From Cylicocyclus nassatus (taxonomy: Eukaryota; Nematoda; Chromadorea; Rhabditida; Strongylidae), in assembly GCA_958299035.1 (NCBI GenBank), contig CATQJL010000316.1, positions 39,978,025 to 40,042,024 of the forward strand: DNA of 64,000 nucleotides, in the 5' to 3' direction. Position numbers and translations under genes: made by a program. Positions 9,425 to 22,100 of the stretch are shown piece after piece. Below the pieces are notes generated by a model, which worked only from the letters and a program-made list of their open reading frames with translations, ran no database searches and had not been told where the DNA came from. The first letter of the stretch is position 1; each line of letters starts with the position of its first letter.

Positions 9425-12050
9425 AAGCTTCAACAAAAAGTCGCTAAGTGATGTTTCAGCATTGCGGAAATTTGTTACAAAAACAAAAGAAAGGGCAAAC
9501 GGACGGCAAAAAACGCGAGGTTGCTTTTCATTATAAATGGAGTAGTAATATAGATACGAGCAGCTATTACAGAGCATTGTTGTTTAAGTCTAATTAAAAT
9601 ATTTTAGAGACTCCAGAGCATGGACTCAGCATGAAGTATCATGCTATGGATGTCCTCAAGAAAACAGTGAAAGTTACAGCAGCTCAGAAAAAACGTTTTC
9701 AAAGACTCAGAAGAACCCGCTATCGAAGAGGAAGATTTTCATGTTTTTGATGGTTGAAACCTCGCTCAGAGTTTTTGCATGGACATATTTGTCTAGAAAT
9801 GAAGAGTACTTCATGTATTGCAGAGTAGTAGTCGTATAAAAGGAAGCTACAAAGACAGAACACCAATCCATGAACGACTTAGGTAACATTTGAGTTGGAT
9901 TTTTTCCTCTTTCTTACAGCTATATTTGCTCTCTGACCTACCCTGTCTTTGCGATGTTATCGTCACGGCTTTTTAAGCAGCTTAGCAGTAACCTCAAATT
10001 CTTTCCTGAATTTTAAAAAATTTTACCCTAATGTTTCCAAAAAGCGCTGATAACAGTTATGTAGAGTAAACCTTTGGCTACATCGCACCTATTTTAGATT
10101 GAATGGATCACGTTTACCAAGTCCGTTATGAGATGACTTTGCCAAAAATCGCGACCTCCGAAGAAATAATTTTTGAAGCTTCAAAAAGCAAATCAGGAGA
10201 ATCTAAAAACGGTGCTTGGTATTCTGAAATTGCTCTATTTGATCCATGCTTAACGCTTTTTGAAACTTTGGAATGAAATTTTTAAAAATTAGCCCAACTT
10301 TGAGCAGATAAATTTGACGGGCGGAGAATTTTGGCAATTATCAAAGAAAGCACACTTGCGGGTCGGTAATGCATCCATAAAAAAGAGAAAGAAAAACTGC
10401 GTCGAAGCATGGTGAAACTCATTCACTTTGTGCGTGGTTTCATAGTGGTTTGAAAAAAGGACAAAACTTTCGGGACAACCTAATATTTGCTTGGCCATGT
10501 TAATATATCACATAGACATTTTATTTTTCGAATAATACACTATCGAATAATATTCAAAAATTGAAAATTTTGAATTTTCGACTGTCGAATAATATTCGAA
10601 AATCGAAAATTTTGAATTTTTGAATATCGAGTATCATTCGACTTTCGAATATTATTCGGAAAATTAAATGCCTATGTGATATGTTAACAGGCCAAGCAAA
10701 TAGTTTACAAGTATTGTGGTTCTTTGTAGTCCCTTTTATACGACTAGTACTCTGCAATACATGAAGTACTTCACTACTGGGCGCTACGATATGCGTTGCC
10801 TGCTAGAAAGTGAATAGAAAGACTAGAAAGTGGGAGAAGGGGTTGAAAATATCACCGTGGCGTCCATGGCTAACGAAAAACTGATAGCGGTTACATACTG
10901 CGACGCGGAAGACGGCGCCGCGCTACGACTACTGTACAGACTACCGTGCCAGGACCCAAACATATACACTCCCCCTGAGAGTTGTAGCTTGATATTCTTT
11001 CATGGAGTTCGATCATTCGATGGTCGCCAAATATTCGAACACTCTCTCACACTTTTGGAATTGACATGTCTAGTGGTCCCAAGTTACTAATCATGCTCTT
11101 TGAGATTTCAATATATTAGCAGTTCAGCTGTAAGAGAAGGCTGGCAATTCATTTGCTATACTAAGAGGAAAAGAATGAAGAAGTTGACGTAGGTGCACGA
11201 AACAAAAGAAAACACAAAAACAATAACATAGAAACTACATTAACTATCTTTCGTTATAAGCGGCTTCAACAGTCTATAGCACCGTCCTGTCACATCAGCC
11301 ACAACCTTGAGCAGAACAACTGACTGCTGCACGACGAAGGTGCAGAAGCAGTATTAGTTGAGCAAACGCGAATGCTGGGCGCGCCTATCTTTATCGCTGT
11401 AAATCCTGCGCCTCATGCGCTCTGCGGCTAACAGGACCGCGTTCGTTCTCAAAGGTACTGCGCTTTTTTCAGCAAGTTATACCACTTAGTACGGCCTATG
11501 ATGACTACCATGCCATTTAAATCATTACACTGTCATTTTAACCATTTTATCATTTTAACCTGCAAAGTTAGTAATGACGCCTCCACAAAATATGCACAAG
11601 CAATAACGAAGACGAAGGCACGATTTCTGTCCAGGGAATCACTGGCACTTGCAAGAACTAAACAAATTTCAAGCTGATGTCAAATCCGCCACCTATCTGC
11701 CAGTCCCATTAGGTGGTAACCTTTGACTGGATTGGTGGCTGGAAGGGGGAGGGGGGTGTGACTTGAGATCACTCGCGCCCGCCCCCTATGATGAAAATCA
11801 CAGTGCCCTATTTCTGTACAACATTCCCCTGCCTTGTACATTGCAAGCTGTGTAAAGTTCTCCGAAGTTGCCATCGTTTTCATGCGATGGAGAATGCTAT
11901 TGTCTTTATTCTTGGGATTAGTCGCATGAGAATGTGGCACCTTCGATTTCATACAGAAACAATAAATATTTGCCCCATTCATACATATATTTGCATGAAT
12001 ACTACTGAATACATGAATACTTTGTTTTCTACTACAATAATAGTGGTGTA
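9425..12050. other. Non-coding 3' part of long repeat copy 1
   Basis: It aligns with 38516-41730 of copy 2, ignoring insertions there. Bases 10515-10665 are alternating TTCGAATA/ATTCGAAA motifs that can fold on themselves. The remainder shows no recognisable gene; the frames at 10830-11090 and 11680-12063 are short and are not kept open in copy 2. Confidence 0.5.
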
Positions 12051-12256
12051 TTTCTAATGACAAAAGATGGAAACGCTGAATTACAGTTGTTTGGTGTTAA
12101 AGGGCGATCGTTCCGGGAGCCTACCGTACCCTTGAGTGGAGCGCCAGATTCGATTTTTGGGATTTTGGGATTTTTGGGATTTTTGGATATACAAAAGATG
12201 GAAACGCTGAATTACAGTAGTTTGGTGTTGAATGTGTTGAATTATGACTCATTTCG
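12051..12256 (+). repeat. Left 206-bp inverted repeat of the 10.5-kb block
   Basis: The reverse complement lies at 22382-22587, with few differences. Each copy contains two direct repeats of about 40 bp beginning CAAAAGATGGAAACGC (here 12060-12099 and 12190-12231), separated by GC-rich sequence and GGGATTTTTG tracts. The left edge abuts the end of long-repeat copy 1. The right edge cuts the second Ulp1 domain at its conserved FPLRMHSG position. Confidence 0.85.
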
Positions 12257-13096
12257 AACCGCTATGCATACGAAGAGGAAATACAAATTCCCCTTCTATG
12301 TATGGATAACCAGAAATTCGATATGCGTCGTCCGTATCTAGCAAGTGCGGAACAAGTGCAGAGAACTTACTGCCAACCACAACAACGTTGAGAAAAGCAT
12401 AAACCATTCGCTCATCGAGATTCGCATGTGACGACAACATTTCATCCTCGCCTTGTCGTCCCTCAACACCGCAGACATTTGCATTCACGTCCACCCCACC
12501 GCCTGTGCAGTAGCCCATTAATCGATTCCTTATGTATTCACAGTATTCTTGTAAGAAGGAGTACGTCGCATCTTCTTTGACAGTAGCCTCTCCCCTACAA
12601 AAACGTTCTGCATATAAACACACATAAACTCCACAATTGAAGCTATCAGCCTGCACATGAACGGAACCTTTGGAAGCGACTACTATAGCATCCAAATGCC
12701 GATTCGTTACTTTACGCCAAATTCTCTCCAATGAACTCTTATCTGCTAAAGGAAGGCGCACAGGAGAGTAAGGATATAAAAAACCCATCGAATCGTATAA
12801 AGCGATACTTTGCTGCGCGATACGCAACCAAGCAAGGGACCAATGAGCGCCATTACGCATATGCAGCGGAAAAAGCAGCTCTCCTTCACCGAGCGGATAG
12901 ACGGAATAGTATAAGACTGCCCGGTCTGTATGAAGCACGGATCAAGAGGCGTGAAACCCGTCCCACTGGCAACAACTTTTATGAAGGCGTAGATGACCTC
13001 ATCATTGAGCCAACCGTTCCCATCCAAACACGACAAGAAAGCTCTATTCCTATTCCCACCAAGCGACATCCTGGCCGAGCATAAAACCAGTAACTT
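12252..13096 (-). pseudogene. Ulp1/SENP-type (peptidase C48) cysteine protease, frame-broken, with partial second domain
   Basis: Ulp1-family proteases cleave SUMO-type isopeptides; transposon-borne relatives are common. The exon appears to start at 13096, after a TTTTTACAG acceptor. It reads the N-terminal block GWLNDEVIYAFIKVV in one frame until about 12940, then continues one frame over. The second frame holds the catalytic set: His in HWSLAW (about 12845), Asp in LYDSMG (about 12794), Gln in VQADS (about 12653) and Cys in FNCGVYVC (about 12635). A second domain start (YAFLNVVVVGSKF, then an FPLRM block) follows from about 12450 and is cut off at 12252 by the inverted repeat. The one-base break could be decay, a sequencing error or an unseen short intron. 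Confidence 0.8.
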
Positions 13097-14010
13097 CTGT
13101 AAAAATAATACAGATGCTTTCCAAACTACTATTGCCCACATACGGAAAAATTAGGTACAGGTAAAAATGGTACGCTTCTAGCCCGCCGAAACCAGAACCA
13201 GTGCAGGCAGTTCGTATTATCATCTCCAGAAAACATACTCATACCTATACATCAAATCCCCATGCGTTTATAATCAGGCATGTTCTTTTCCTGTTAGGCA
13301 TTTCTATTATGTTGCTATTGGTTATTGTTAAATACGTGGTTTTCGTGTGCATTTGTATTTGTTGAGCTAAATTACGTGCTGAGATCATATAAAACAAAAA
13401 CAACTTGGTGTAAGACAACATACTATATTGCACATAATATAATCACAATGAATAAGTTACCCCATGAGGAGCTTTACTTCTAAAAAAGATCCTAGAACTC
13501 AACAAGTTTCACACCCAAACAAAATATTAGGTCGATTCATGATCAGTGCACGTTTTTCATACCCCCCCCCTTTTTCGAGCGCTCATTCTCAAAATGAATC
13601 AATTTGCTCGAAAACTTTTTACGGTATTTAGAAAGGAGATTTCTTTGTGAAAACAAAGGTGAATATTACTGTGAATTTGCGCTGAATCAATGAAGAATAG
13701 CCGGATCAGTACCCAAAAATATGCATAACAGTCAAGAGGCTGCGCTAACTAACACGAACTACATAATATAATAGAAATAGGCAATAAACTTGAAAAATAC
13801 AGAAAGATTGCAGTGTACCTGCAGAATACTTTCAGCTATCGTAGAACCAGGTAAACGAATTCGCAAGATTCTCGTCAAGATCAATAAAGTCTGGAAAAAT
13901 TCAGACCATATACAAGTCAACGTGATTTCCGCTGTCTGCAAATAAAAAGAAAAAGCAGCAAAAAGACTACGATCTGAAATGTGCAGATGCGCGTGGTAGC
14001 GTCTGATGGT
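13097..14010. other. No gene recognised
   Basis: AT-rich sequence between the protease exon and the inner inverted arm. Upstream exons of the protease gene (minus strand) could lie here, but I see none with a clear motif. A C-homopolymer lies at about 13562-13571. Confidence 0.35.
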
Positions 14011-14184
14011 ATGATAGGTGCCAGAGTAACCGAATATTTTATTAAGCTGCAAAAGGCGCCGGAATTAATGTCTTCCGCATTATGTCTGCTGCTGCTTATA
14101 GGGCCCCATTTATTTCTACTCAATCGGCTGCGCGGGCGGCCGCGGCGCGTGTCAGTACTGCGCGCTTAGGTCGCCCTTGCAGCC
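14011..14184 (+). repeat. Left arm of inner inverted repeat
   Basis: The reverse complement lies at about 19004-19198. The core (14101-14184) is strongly GC-rich (GCGCGGGCGGCCGCGGCGCG) and nearly identical between arms; the outer part is more diverged but shares CGAATATTT and AAGCTGCAAAAGGCGC. The arms end in GCAGCC/GGCTGC and enclose 14185-19003, which carries the EndoU sequences. Confidence 0.75.
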
Positions 14185-15050
14185 ACCAGCCATCCAGCCG
14201 TTTTAGTCTCAAAACATGTCTTTGAGCGAACGCCACATCATCCTTCCGAGAATATCAAGAACTTTGGCCTTACTTTTCGCTTTGAACTTAACTTCTGAAT
14301 AAGATAAGTTATTAACTCAAGTAGATAGTACCACTGAGCTATTCGCTGAAAGTTGTTTTGTCTCATACTTCACAATCTATTGTTTCTTTTTTATATCTCT
14401 TTCATAGTTCTTTTCAAGCATTTTTGCAACCCTCTCATGTTTTGCTAGCTGTCATTTTAACTAAATTTCTTTCACGCTCAGTGATCATGGAGAATTTTCT
14501 GATGTTATCGACCTTTGCTGCAAACGTGCTATGGTGTTCTGACTAGTTGCCTTATCAGTCATTTCTACCTAAATTTTTCGAAGGATTGCTTTTTTCTTTT
14601 GATTGTCAAGTTTAACGTCAATCTCACGATTTCAGAATGCAATGGTAACGGGACTGTTTGGTGCGATGATATACGGAGAGGTATATGCTTGCTTGGCAAA
14701 AGGAGGGATCGAAACAACGGTAAGTTCATGGTTTATGTTGAAATCATGTCCATGTAATCAATGAAGTTTGTTTCCGGACTGAAAAGTGCACTATGGAATC
14801 ACAAGGAGACATGAGAACATTGCTCGTTGCTCATGATTAGCTCGGCTCTTCAGTTGATGTCGTACGATTTGGCGTCTGGTAATTTGATATTCAAGGGTTA
14901 TTTTGTCTTTCAGCATGCGTCTTACTCTAACTTTCACTCTTTTTGGAAAATCAGTACCGCTAATTCAGTTATGAGAAGGGCAGAAAGTCTACTATAGTGT
15001 CTATTGCTAGCCGCTTTGTTCAGCATCGAGCTGTTGTATTTGTATTGTAG
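14185..15050 (+). other. Possible exons, identity unknown
   Basis: An exon-like segment at about 14637-14720 follows a GATTTCAG acceptor and ends at a GTAAGT donor. It is open in more than one frame, and one frame is Cys-containing. An ATG at 14488 opens a short hydrophobic N-terminus. Because EndoU sequence follows, these may be upstream exons of the same gene family, but I could not join them in a consistent frame. Confidence 0.25.
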
Positions 15051-15053
15051 TAT

Positions 15054-15281
15054 TTGTTGTATTTGCTTGTTAACATGAATGGCACCAAAATCGGATCGGC
15101 GTTCCGTTACCCAGTGGAAGTCGTTGATTTGACTAACGACGGGTTTGTAGTACGATTATGGTGCGATTACTGTGAGTCTCTAACGCTTACTGATCATCAT
15201 GCGGACTATTTCAGCGTTCCCAGTATCGCAGCAGAAAAAAGCAAATTGGAGAAAAGTAATGTCGAACGCTGTAAGTTGTGA
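15054..15281 (+). pseudogene. EndoU-like C-terminal exon fragment
   Basis: The frame contains NGTKIGSAFRYPVEVVD. The IGSAFP-like block preceded by NG is the usual last conserved element of the EndoU (XendoU) domain. It lies upstream of the second EndoU sequence at 16417-17510, suggesting tandem EndoU domains or a duplicated gene. Short stretches bounded by GTGAGT/TTTCAG and GTAAGT/TTTCAG occur at about 15173-15215 and 15269-15313. The second, if removed, breaks the frame. Confidence 0.45.
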
Positions 15282-16416
15282 TCGTAGCTTGTCGGAAGCA
15301 TTCCAATTTTCAGTGCAATTTGCGACTTCAGACACATCGCTAGAGACACCGGCATTTCCGAGCCAAGAGTTTCAGTGGCGGAGGCAAGATTTTTACCTTG
15401 CATTCTCTAACTTCCTACTTCTTCGTGGTTTTTGAAGTGAAGAAATGAAGGGGAAACCAGAATTAATCGCGATTAGTACCATCATTAGAGCGTTCTAGTT
15501 ATTATATTTGCTTTGGGCAGATTTACTTTTCTAGACAGTGAAAAAGCGATTTGTAGTTTGAAAAGAAGTGAAGTATAGAATGATATCACCTGTAGTTTGA
15601 ATCAGTTATTCCAAAAAGGAAGCTTTGTTAGGTTCTCAAACATGACATGCCTATTCTTCAAATGTTTAACCTCAAAATTACGTTGAGCACAAATTTGCTG
15701 ACATACAAAGTGTATTATGCACTTCAGATTCGACATAATCTTTGTTCGCAAAATCCCGCTCCTTTCCTTTTTGAGCCCATGTGAGTCCTCTCATCAGTGA
15801 AGGCCTTAAAACATTTGTGGGGGAAGACAAAGTTTTGAAAGGAGAGACAAGTAGCAGCTCAAGAGAATTTCAAGGTTACGCAAGTTTACAGGTAAGCCCC
15901 GTTTCAAAATTTTTTTTGAGAATTTGATTAAATTCTTTACAGAGATTATGGAGCAAAACATTGAACACATATAGATGGAGGAAGCAGAAATATGAAGTTC
16001 AAGAAACTGAAACTTGTAGGCAGATGATTTGGTTAAGGGCGACCTGACTGGCTGATTTTTCTCCGCACTACAAAGATTTATATTTTATCCAAAAGTCTGA
16101 CCAGCACTCGGCAGGAGCTGACACCAGTGAAATTTTAAAATGAAGTCCTCTTAACTTTTGCAAAATTTTATGAAGTCCTCTTTGTTCCTAAAAACCCCTT
16201 GAAAACGAAACGTCAAAAAATTTTGTGTCTTTTCGGCCACAAAAACGATATCCCCTTTACTTTCTGTCCCAAAAGCGATATCCAGCTTGACCCGCCAGCT
16301 AGACCGAGCCCTGAGTTTGACAGCATTCATAACATAGACTAAACTCAATTAGGCTAGCCATACAGAAAATATAAATACAAGAGTCAACTGACACTTCAAA
16401 TACTTTTTCTTTTTAG
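15282..16416 (+). other. Likely intron or upstream EndoU sequence
   Basis: A segment at about 15795-15893 is open, rich in Ser, Lys and Glu, and ends at CAG followed by GTAAGC, so it may be an exon of the downstream EndoU sequence. A 3' splice-like site follows at about 15945. Bases 16100-16200 hold a relative of the 5531-5690 tandem repeat. No other feature seen. Confidence 0.3.
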
Positions 16417-17510
16417 GAGAAGAGAGAGACATCTACATTTTTGACCACCATACTTGAATCAAAGCCATGGAAAGTCCTCTATGCCTTCCTGCGCAAGAAA
16501 AGTTTGTGCATAGCTGTACAACACTTCAAAACGCAAATGTTCACATCGTTCAGACCATCCATTTGCAAAAGATCCAATAACATTCCGTTACTGGATGGCA
16601 CAATTGTGGTTCCTTCATTATTCACGCGCTCGAGGCGGAGCCGATACCTCAGGCTTCGAGCATGTTTTTATTGGAGAGGTAAGTAATTTTTGCATTTTTC
16701 ACGAATCCCAGTTTCTTCCAAGAATTACTTATTTAATCGCGTTTAGGTGAAAAACCATGAAATCACAGGGATGCATAACTGGATCAGCTTTTATCAGCTG
16801 GACAAGAATGAGACGAAAGAGTTTGACTACAAAGGATATGTCATAAAACGAGGAGTACGTTGCAATAGAGTCAGTTCTGCCAAAATCATGAAAGTCAAAC
16901 TACTTTTTGAGGAATGTGATGGCTTCTCTCAAATTTACCTGGAAAGGGGATCTAAAGCGATCTGGATCGTTGCTGATAGGAATGTCTCCTGAATACGATA
17001 TGGCCTTATACACGCTGTGCTTCTTATCCAGACGTGGACGTCAGCAGTGCGATATAAGCACATTTCTTGCGTTTAGGCCGATTCGCACTACTGTGGGCTA
17101 CCGTGACACTTCCGTGCAGGACCGCCGCGCGCGAGACACACTGCGAGAGTGGTCGTGCGCGGTGTTTAGACAAGTCACGCACTGGATACCGCCTTGCGAA
17201 ACGGCCTTTTCCCAAACTTTTTTTTTGCTTAAAAATTCTTTTTGCAAGATTACGATACTATAGGTTGAAATCGACGGCTACCCACTTGCTATCACCAGTT
17301 TTGACATTGTTCAAAATAACAAGGTACGATCTTTTAATGGCTTGATTTGACTCAAATATCTTCTTTTCAGGTTTCATCGGCTCAATCTTCCCGACAGCAG
17401 GTCCGATCACCAAGAAGTGCCAGGGAATTTGGAGGACGACTGACAATTTAACAGCTCAGAATTTTACAAGAAATTATGTACAATTGAAAGATAGTTCAAA
17501 TTGCTCTTGA
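16417..17510 (+). pseudogene. EndoU (XendoU) family endoribonuclease, multi-exon, frame-broken
   Basis: EndoU enzymes are U-preferring, metal-dependent endoribonucleases, often secreted. Exon A (16417-16678) opens with an N-terminal FLTTILESKPWKVLYAFL block, then in another frame [12 protein letters not shown] and [10 protein letters not shown], and ends at a GTAAGT donor. Exon B starts at 16747 in phase and reads [12 protein letters not shown] and [10 protein letters not shown]; a different frame then carries [30 protein letters not shown]. Exon C (17263-17323) gives DGYPLAITSFDIVQN. Exon D (from 17371) gives FIGSIFP, one base out of frame. The His of SGFEHVF and the His-Asn-Trp block are the family's expected active-site region. 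About three frame breaks argue for a pseudogene, unless they are indel errors. Confidence 0.8.
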
Positions 17511-17714
17511 GCCCATCTGTAGCCGTAAAGAAATGAGCTTCAATTAGTGTGTTCTTTTCTCTTCTGTGTTGTTTTCGTTTGTGATTTTTCAATAAAAATT
17601 GCACTAATACTCTCATCAGCAAAGATCCAACTTTGGCCCATAGATTCCATTATGGGGCTCCTACTCTGTGACCTTGTTTTATCACGGGTCTCATTCTGCC
17701 AACCCACTGCCTTT

Positions 17715-18173
17715 AAAGGCAGTGTCCCGACAAAAACTCGATTTTGAGGTTTTGTGCTTACTTGGGCCTATTCGCTACGCTGAATCCGAAAATGCACATT
17801 GTAGAGCGCGAAAATGGTGAAAAACGGCTCCAACACAGGAGGGAAATGAGCAGGTGGGCGGGGCCCTCCCTACTGCGAATTCACGTTCCTGGCTTCCGGA
17901 GCGACCTTCTCGCTTCCGGTTTCAAGTCAGTCATTCGCACTTGGCCGGTAGCGATGTTAGAACGGCTAGCGCAATCGAGAAAATCGCTCCGAGAGCTGGG
18001 AGCGCGAAATCGCACTGGGGAAAGCCCCGGCCACCTGCTAATTTCCCTCCTATATTAGAGTCCTTTTTCGCCGTTTTTGCTCCTTACAATATGGATTTTT
18101 GGGTTCAGCATGGCGAATAGGCCCGTATAAGCACAAAATCTCAAAATCCAGTTTTTGCCCGGACACTGCCTTT
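17715..18173. mobile_element. Foldback MITE with GGCAGTGTCC ends
   Basis: Arms of about 120 bp or more: AAGGCAGTGTCCCGAC at the left and its inverted counterpart at the right. Both flanks read TTTAA, consistent with a TA or TTAA target duplication. It lies just downstream of the EndoU sequence inside the inner block. The central part is GC-rich. The 27243-27543 element has similar AAGGCA-type ends. Confidence 0.75.
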
Positions 18174-18175
18174 AA

Positions 18176-19003
18176 GTTGCAGATTAGGTGAGGGAGAAAA
18201 CGTGATTAGACCTGACCATCCTATGACAATCGATTGTCCAATCGTTGATTGTTTTCTCCATGAACGTACGCCTCATTATAAAAATGTAATGTTGCAATTC
18301 CAATGTTGGTCTATTCTGAGAGTAGTAGTTGCTCATTCGGTAAGTAGCAAGAACATCAGGTTGGATGGTGAGAAGTCGAGATGCTAAGTAATCGCTTTAG
18401 GGAAACGAGTTGCTGGATGCTCTTAGGATAAGGTTAGCGCGCATATCATAATGCTATAGAAATTTAAGCTCTCATAAAGCTGCCAACTGAACATTGTCAA
18501 GAAGATAAAGCGGCTTTGATCATGCGTAAACGTGGCGAAAGGATAGCAGATGGCTACAAGGAAGTCTGATTATCATTTCAAAATGGCAAGTGGCTTCAGC
18601 GTCCATCAAGTCAAGCGAATTATCCACCAGCCTTGAAAAAAAAACCGTTAACAAATGTCTAAAGAAAAGTGATACCTCAACACGAATCCTCTTCTCAATA
18701 AACAAACAAAAATTGTGAAGTTAATGTGAACTCGTTTTCAACTTCAAAAGACGATTTCAAAGAAAACGCATCCTGTGGAAATTCATAATGGCAGGGATCA
18801 CAAATTACATAAAGTTGATATCTAAAGTAATGCTGGTTGGAACCACATCGAAATAGCTCACTTCTGCAGTGTCAATGCTTCTATGGTATAGTTATACCTT
18901 TGTGGATCGAAATCTCCGGCTATGAAGTTGTATGATACGTGTGCGTGTACGACGTGCGCGTATGAACAATTAGAATTCCAGTAGTTGGTTGAAGGCTGCA
19001 AGG
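18176..19003. other. No gene recognised
   Basis: AT-rich with short frames on both strands. Nothing with a motif or conserved repeat match until the right inner arm. Confidence 0.35.
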
Positions 19004-19198
19004 GCGACCTAAGCGCGCAGTACTGACAGCGCCGCGGCCGCCCGCGCAGCCGATTAAGTAGAAATAAGTGGGGCCCTGCTATTGCCTGCTTCAGCTGTAG
19101 CTGTCCCGCGCAGAATTAACGTTTTGCGTGCGCCTTTTGCAGCTGAACGAAATATTCGCTTAATCTGTCACCTTCTTAACTACTCCGATATTAGTAGG
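19004..19198 (-). repeat. Right arm of inner inverted repeat
   Basis: Inverted partner of 14011-14184, with the same GC-rich core and GGGCCCC boundary motif. The arm ends inward at GGCTGC. Confidence 0.75.
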
Positions 19199-22100
19199 AT
19201 TAATCGCACGCGTGCTGCAGTATTCCAATTTGCTTGCTACCTGCTGCTCTTTAGCAGTTCAGGCGGGTTCGGACGTATACGGGCGGGTTTGGGCGGGTTC
19301 CAGCGGGGTCTGAACGATCCCTGAGATGCAGGGTATAGAGCGTGCCTTGGGGTTCCTTTCATAGGTATTACTGTAGCGCAGTCCATTTGTTGCATAGCTT
19401 TGGAAACATCACGGTTGAAAGCTTTGAAAATGACAGAACAGATTTCGCAGTCGCTGCGATTTTCGGCTACAGTGTCCCGCCGTCATTTACAGGGTGTGCG
19501 CGGCAGGACCCTCTGTGTTCCAGATTTCAGAAACCATGTCTTTCAAGGCACCTTTAGTTATTCCTACCGGACTTGCTGCGCAAGAGGCTCCGCGCAACAA
19601 CTTACATGAGGTTCCGCCGCAGCCTTACTGAGTAGCGCAGAGAGACGCATGCCCTCCCATGAGCGACATCGGCTCAAATCACTTATAATGGCCCAGGCGT
19701 ACTCACAAGGAGTGTTTCCAACCAAGTGGTGAAGTTACAGCGGCATATATAAATCGACCCGCCAATCAATCTAGAAGCTATGTATGCGTCCTGAGATACT
19801 ATGTTTTATGTACTGGTAGGAAAAGCTCTGCATGTTCTTAGTGAGGTCATTGATTAAAGTCATTGGAGTTTTCCTTACAGCTAATCAGTCATTCATCAAC
19901 TAAAAACACAGCATGTAAAGACTGATAAGATTTGATGATAACACAAAAGCAAGCCTTTAGTTGGCGTCATGATGTATGAGGTGAGCTGCAGACCATAAAT
20001 AATAGGCATTTCTGATCTATGCACTTTTATGTTAGTAAAATCTCATATAGTGTGCGAGGATTTCGTCAAAACTTGTTTAAATGTTGTCACATGCAGAAGA
20101 TGTAAACTCGTTCATCACCAAGCTAACTTTCCGTTAAAATCAGAATGGAGAAAATAAGAGTTTCAAGGATGGCTTGTTCATCAAGTTTTCATGTTGAAAG
20201 TACTGAAGAACACAAACTATGCGATGTGTACGAACCTTCACCAGGTCTAACGATAGCTACAACGTGTTATGAACAACATGCTACCCTTAGCACGAATTTA
20301 TGTCCTGTGCTGATGGAGGACTTTTGCACCGGTGACAGTCACCTAGATTTACCAGCAAAATTATTACGATAATAGCTTTTGAGCATTTGATAATAGCGTG
20401 GAGCTTTCGGGCTAGCAAGCAATTATACAGCGATCTATATAATTTCAATCCTATTGCCATATTCTCATTATGGACTAAGGTCACTGCTTCCTTTAGTTAA
20501 CAAGCTAATTGAACTGTGTTTGCTGACATTGGACGGCCGTCGTCGGGCTGTTACTTATGCTCACCATAGTTTGTTGACTTCTCATTCAGTTCTCTAGTCA
20601 TCTCACTCACCACACCTACAAGTACCGTTACTTTTGCACCTTCTTGTATTCTTCCACCAAAAGGTTTAGGAAGTTGTGGTCAGCAACACAGAACCCCTTT
20701 CGGTCGCTACCCAGGCAAAAAGCAATGACTCAAAATCAATAAGCTTTTGAAAACTTGAAACTTGGTCCAACCACATAGTCATCGTGCTAAAAGTGTTTCG
20801 CCACAAAAACCAAACACAACTTTCACTACCATTGTAGTGAAAGTCATAGAGCAAAGTCCTCATAAGCAAGTTTGATCGAATGAAAGCCGTCGAAGGCAAT
20901 GCCTCCAAACTGGCTAAAATTCAGGGGTCCTGCAACGAACACCCTGTAAATGGCGGCAGACTGTAGTTGAAAATTGCAACGACTGCCAAATCTGTTCTGT
21001 TGAAAATGTCTGGCAAAGGCGGCGCACAGGCGCGTAACGCCTAAGGCATACCTCGCGCGATTTGGCACAACAACGAGTCTTCGTAATTCGTCGTTAATGC
21101 GCTGTCTTTGGTCAGGACTTGCTCCATTTGCAACAACTTACACAAGCTACCCAAATATGCATCCGAGAAGCGCGTACGATGAATTTGTAGAAATCTGGCA
21201 AATCGCCAAGTCGCGTGAAAGTGGCGACTCGGCCGAATCACGTGAGGTATGCCTTAGACCTACGGCATCCGAAAAGGTTATTACTACGCGAAGAACCCTA
21301 AGGCACAGCTCGTAGAACCACAATGTGTGATCTTCAAGTTTCTCAAAAGGTACCATTGCAGGAGCTTGTTCGTTGCCTATGACGCGTCTGTGCAAGAATA
21401 AAAGCTTGGATGTTTCTGGTAAAAACAGCCCCAAAGGCATCGCAAAGAGAGTATGCGCAGCGGCGATTTTTACAGGAAGTACTGCTGACATAGACTACAT
21501 TTGTTCAGTAGTGCGATGTGATGAAAAAATGACGACAAAAGAAAAGTCCAAGTAGTACCCAATAACGAGCAAGAAAGCAATCTAGAGAATGAGAGAGAGA
21601 GAAAGAGAAAAAGCGTAGTTGAGAGAAGAGGAGATGTTTATGAGGGAAAAAGAAGTTCTCAAGAGGTGTTTAGAATCGTGAAGATGAGGAAATCATGTCT
21701 GCTTTCTCTAAATTCACTTCGGCTAAATTCATTCCGAAATGTTGCCGAAAAAATGCCGAAAAACCATTTTCTGACTTCTGATAAAGAGAAGACCGCTTGT
21801 TGTGAAAAATCTATAGATAACGATTGGAGCCGAGGGTTAACAAAACACAGTTGGAGAGAGTAAGTAAATAAGAAGGAAATTAGATTATAAGATGATAGCG
21901 TAAAGAATAGAGATTATATGAAGTAGGAAGACATAAACTTTAGAAAAACAGTGTTTGAACCCACCCCTTTTCTTCAACACAAAAGAATCTGAGCTGAAAA
22001 TCGGCAAATAGGCTCTGAAAAGGTTTCCCTCGGCAACACCCTCGACCAAGTGCAATGAATGCAGCCGCGTGTATCGATCGATAAACCAAAGAGACCCTAA

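Larger units (their letters stand above)
3940..12050 (+). repeat. Long dispersed repeat, copy 1 (hAT-derived, interrupted)
   Basis: This stretch aligns by eye, in segments, with 34860-41730. The start is approximate. The end is sharp: both copies read GTGGTGTATT and then diverge. Relative to copy 2 it carries three extra pieces: 4370-4746, 5256-6560 and 7181-8389. It contains hAT-transposase remnants (9314-9424 and probably 8720-9000), an AT-rich block of TTCGAATA-type repeats (10515-10665), and a 3' part with no coding sequence I recognise. I do not see clear terminal inverted repeats, so this could be a large non-autonomous transposon or a segmental duplication. Confidence 0.6.

Noticed and set aside
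12252..13096. Adenovirus-type/Polinton protease
   Set aside because: The residue order His, Asp, Gln, Cys with GWLNDEV at the N-terminus fits Ulp1/SENP C48; no Polinton polymerase, integrase or capsid genes are nearby.
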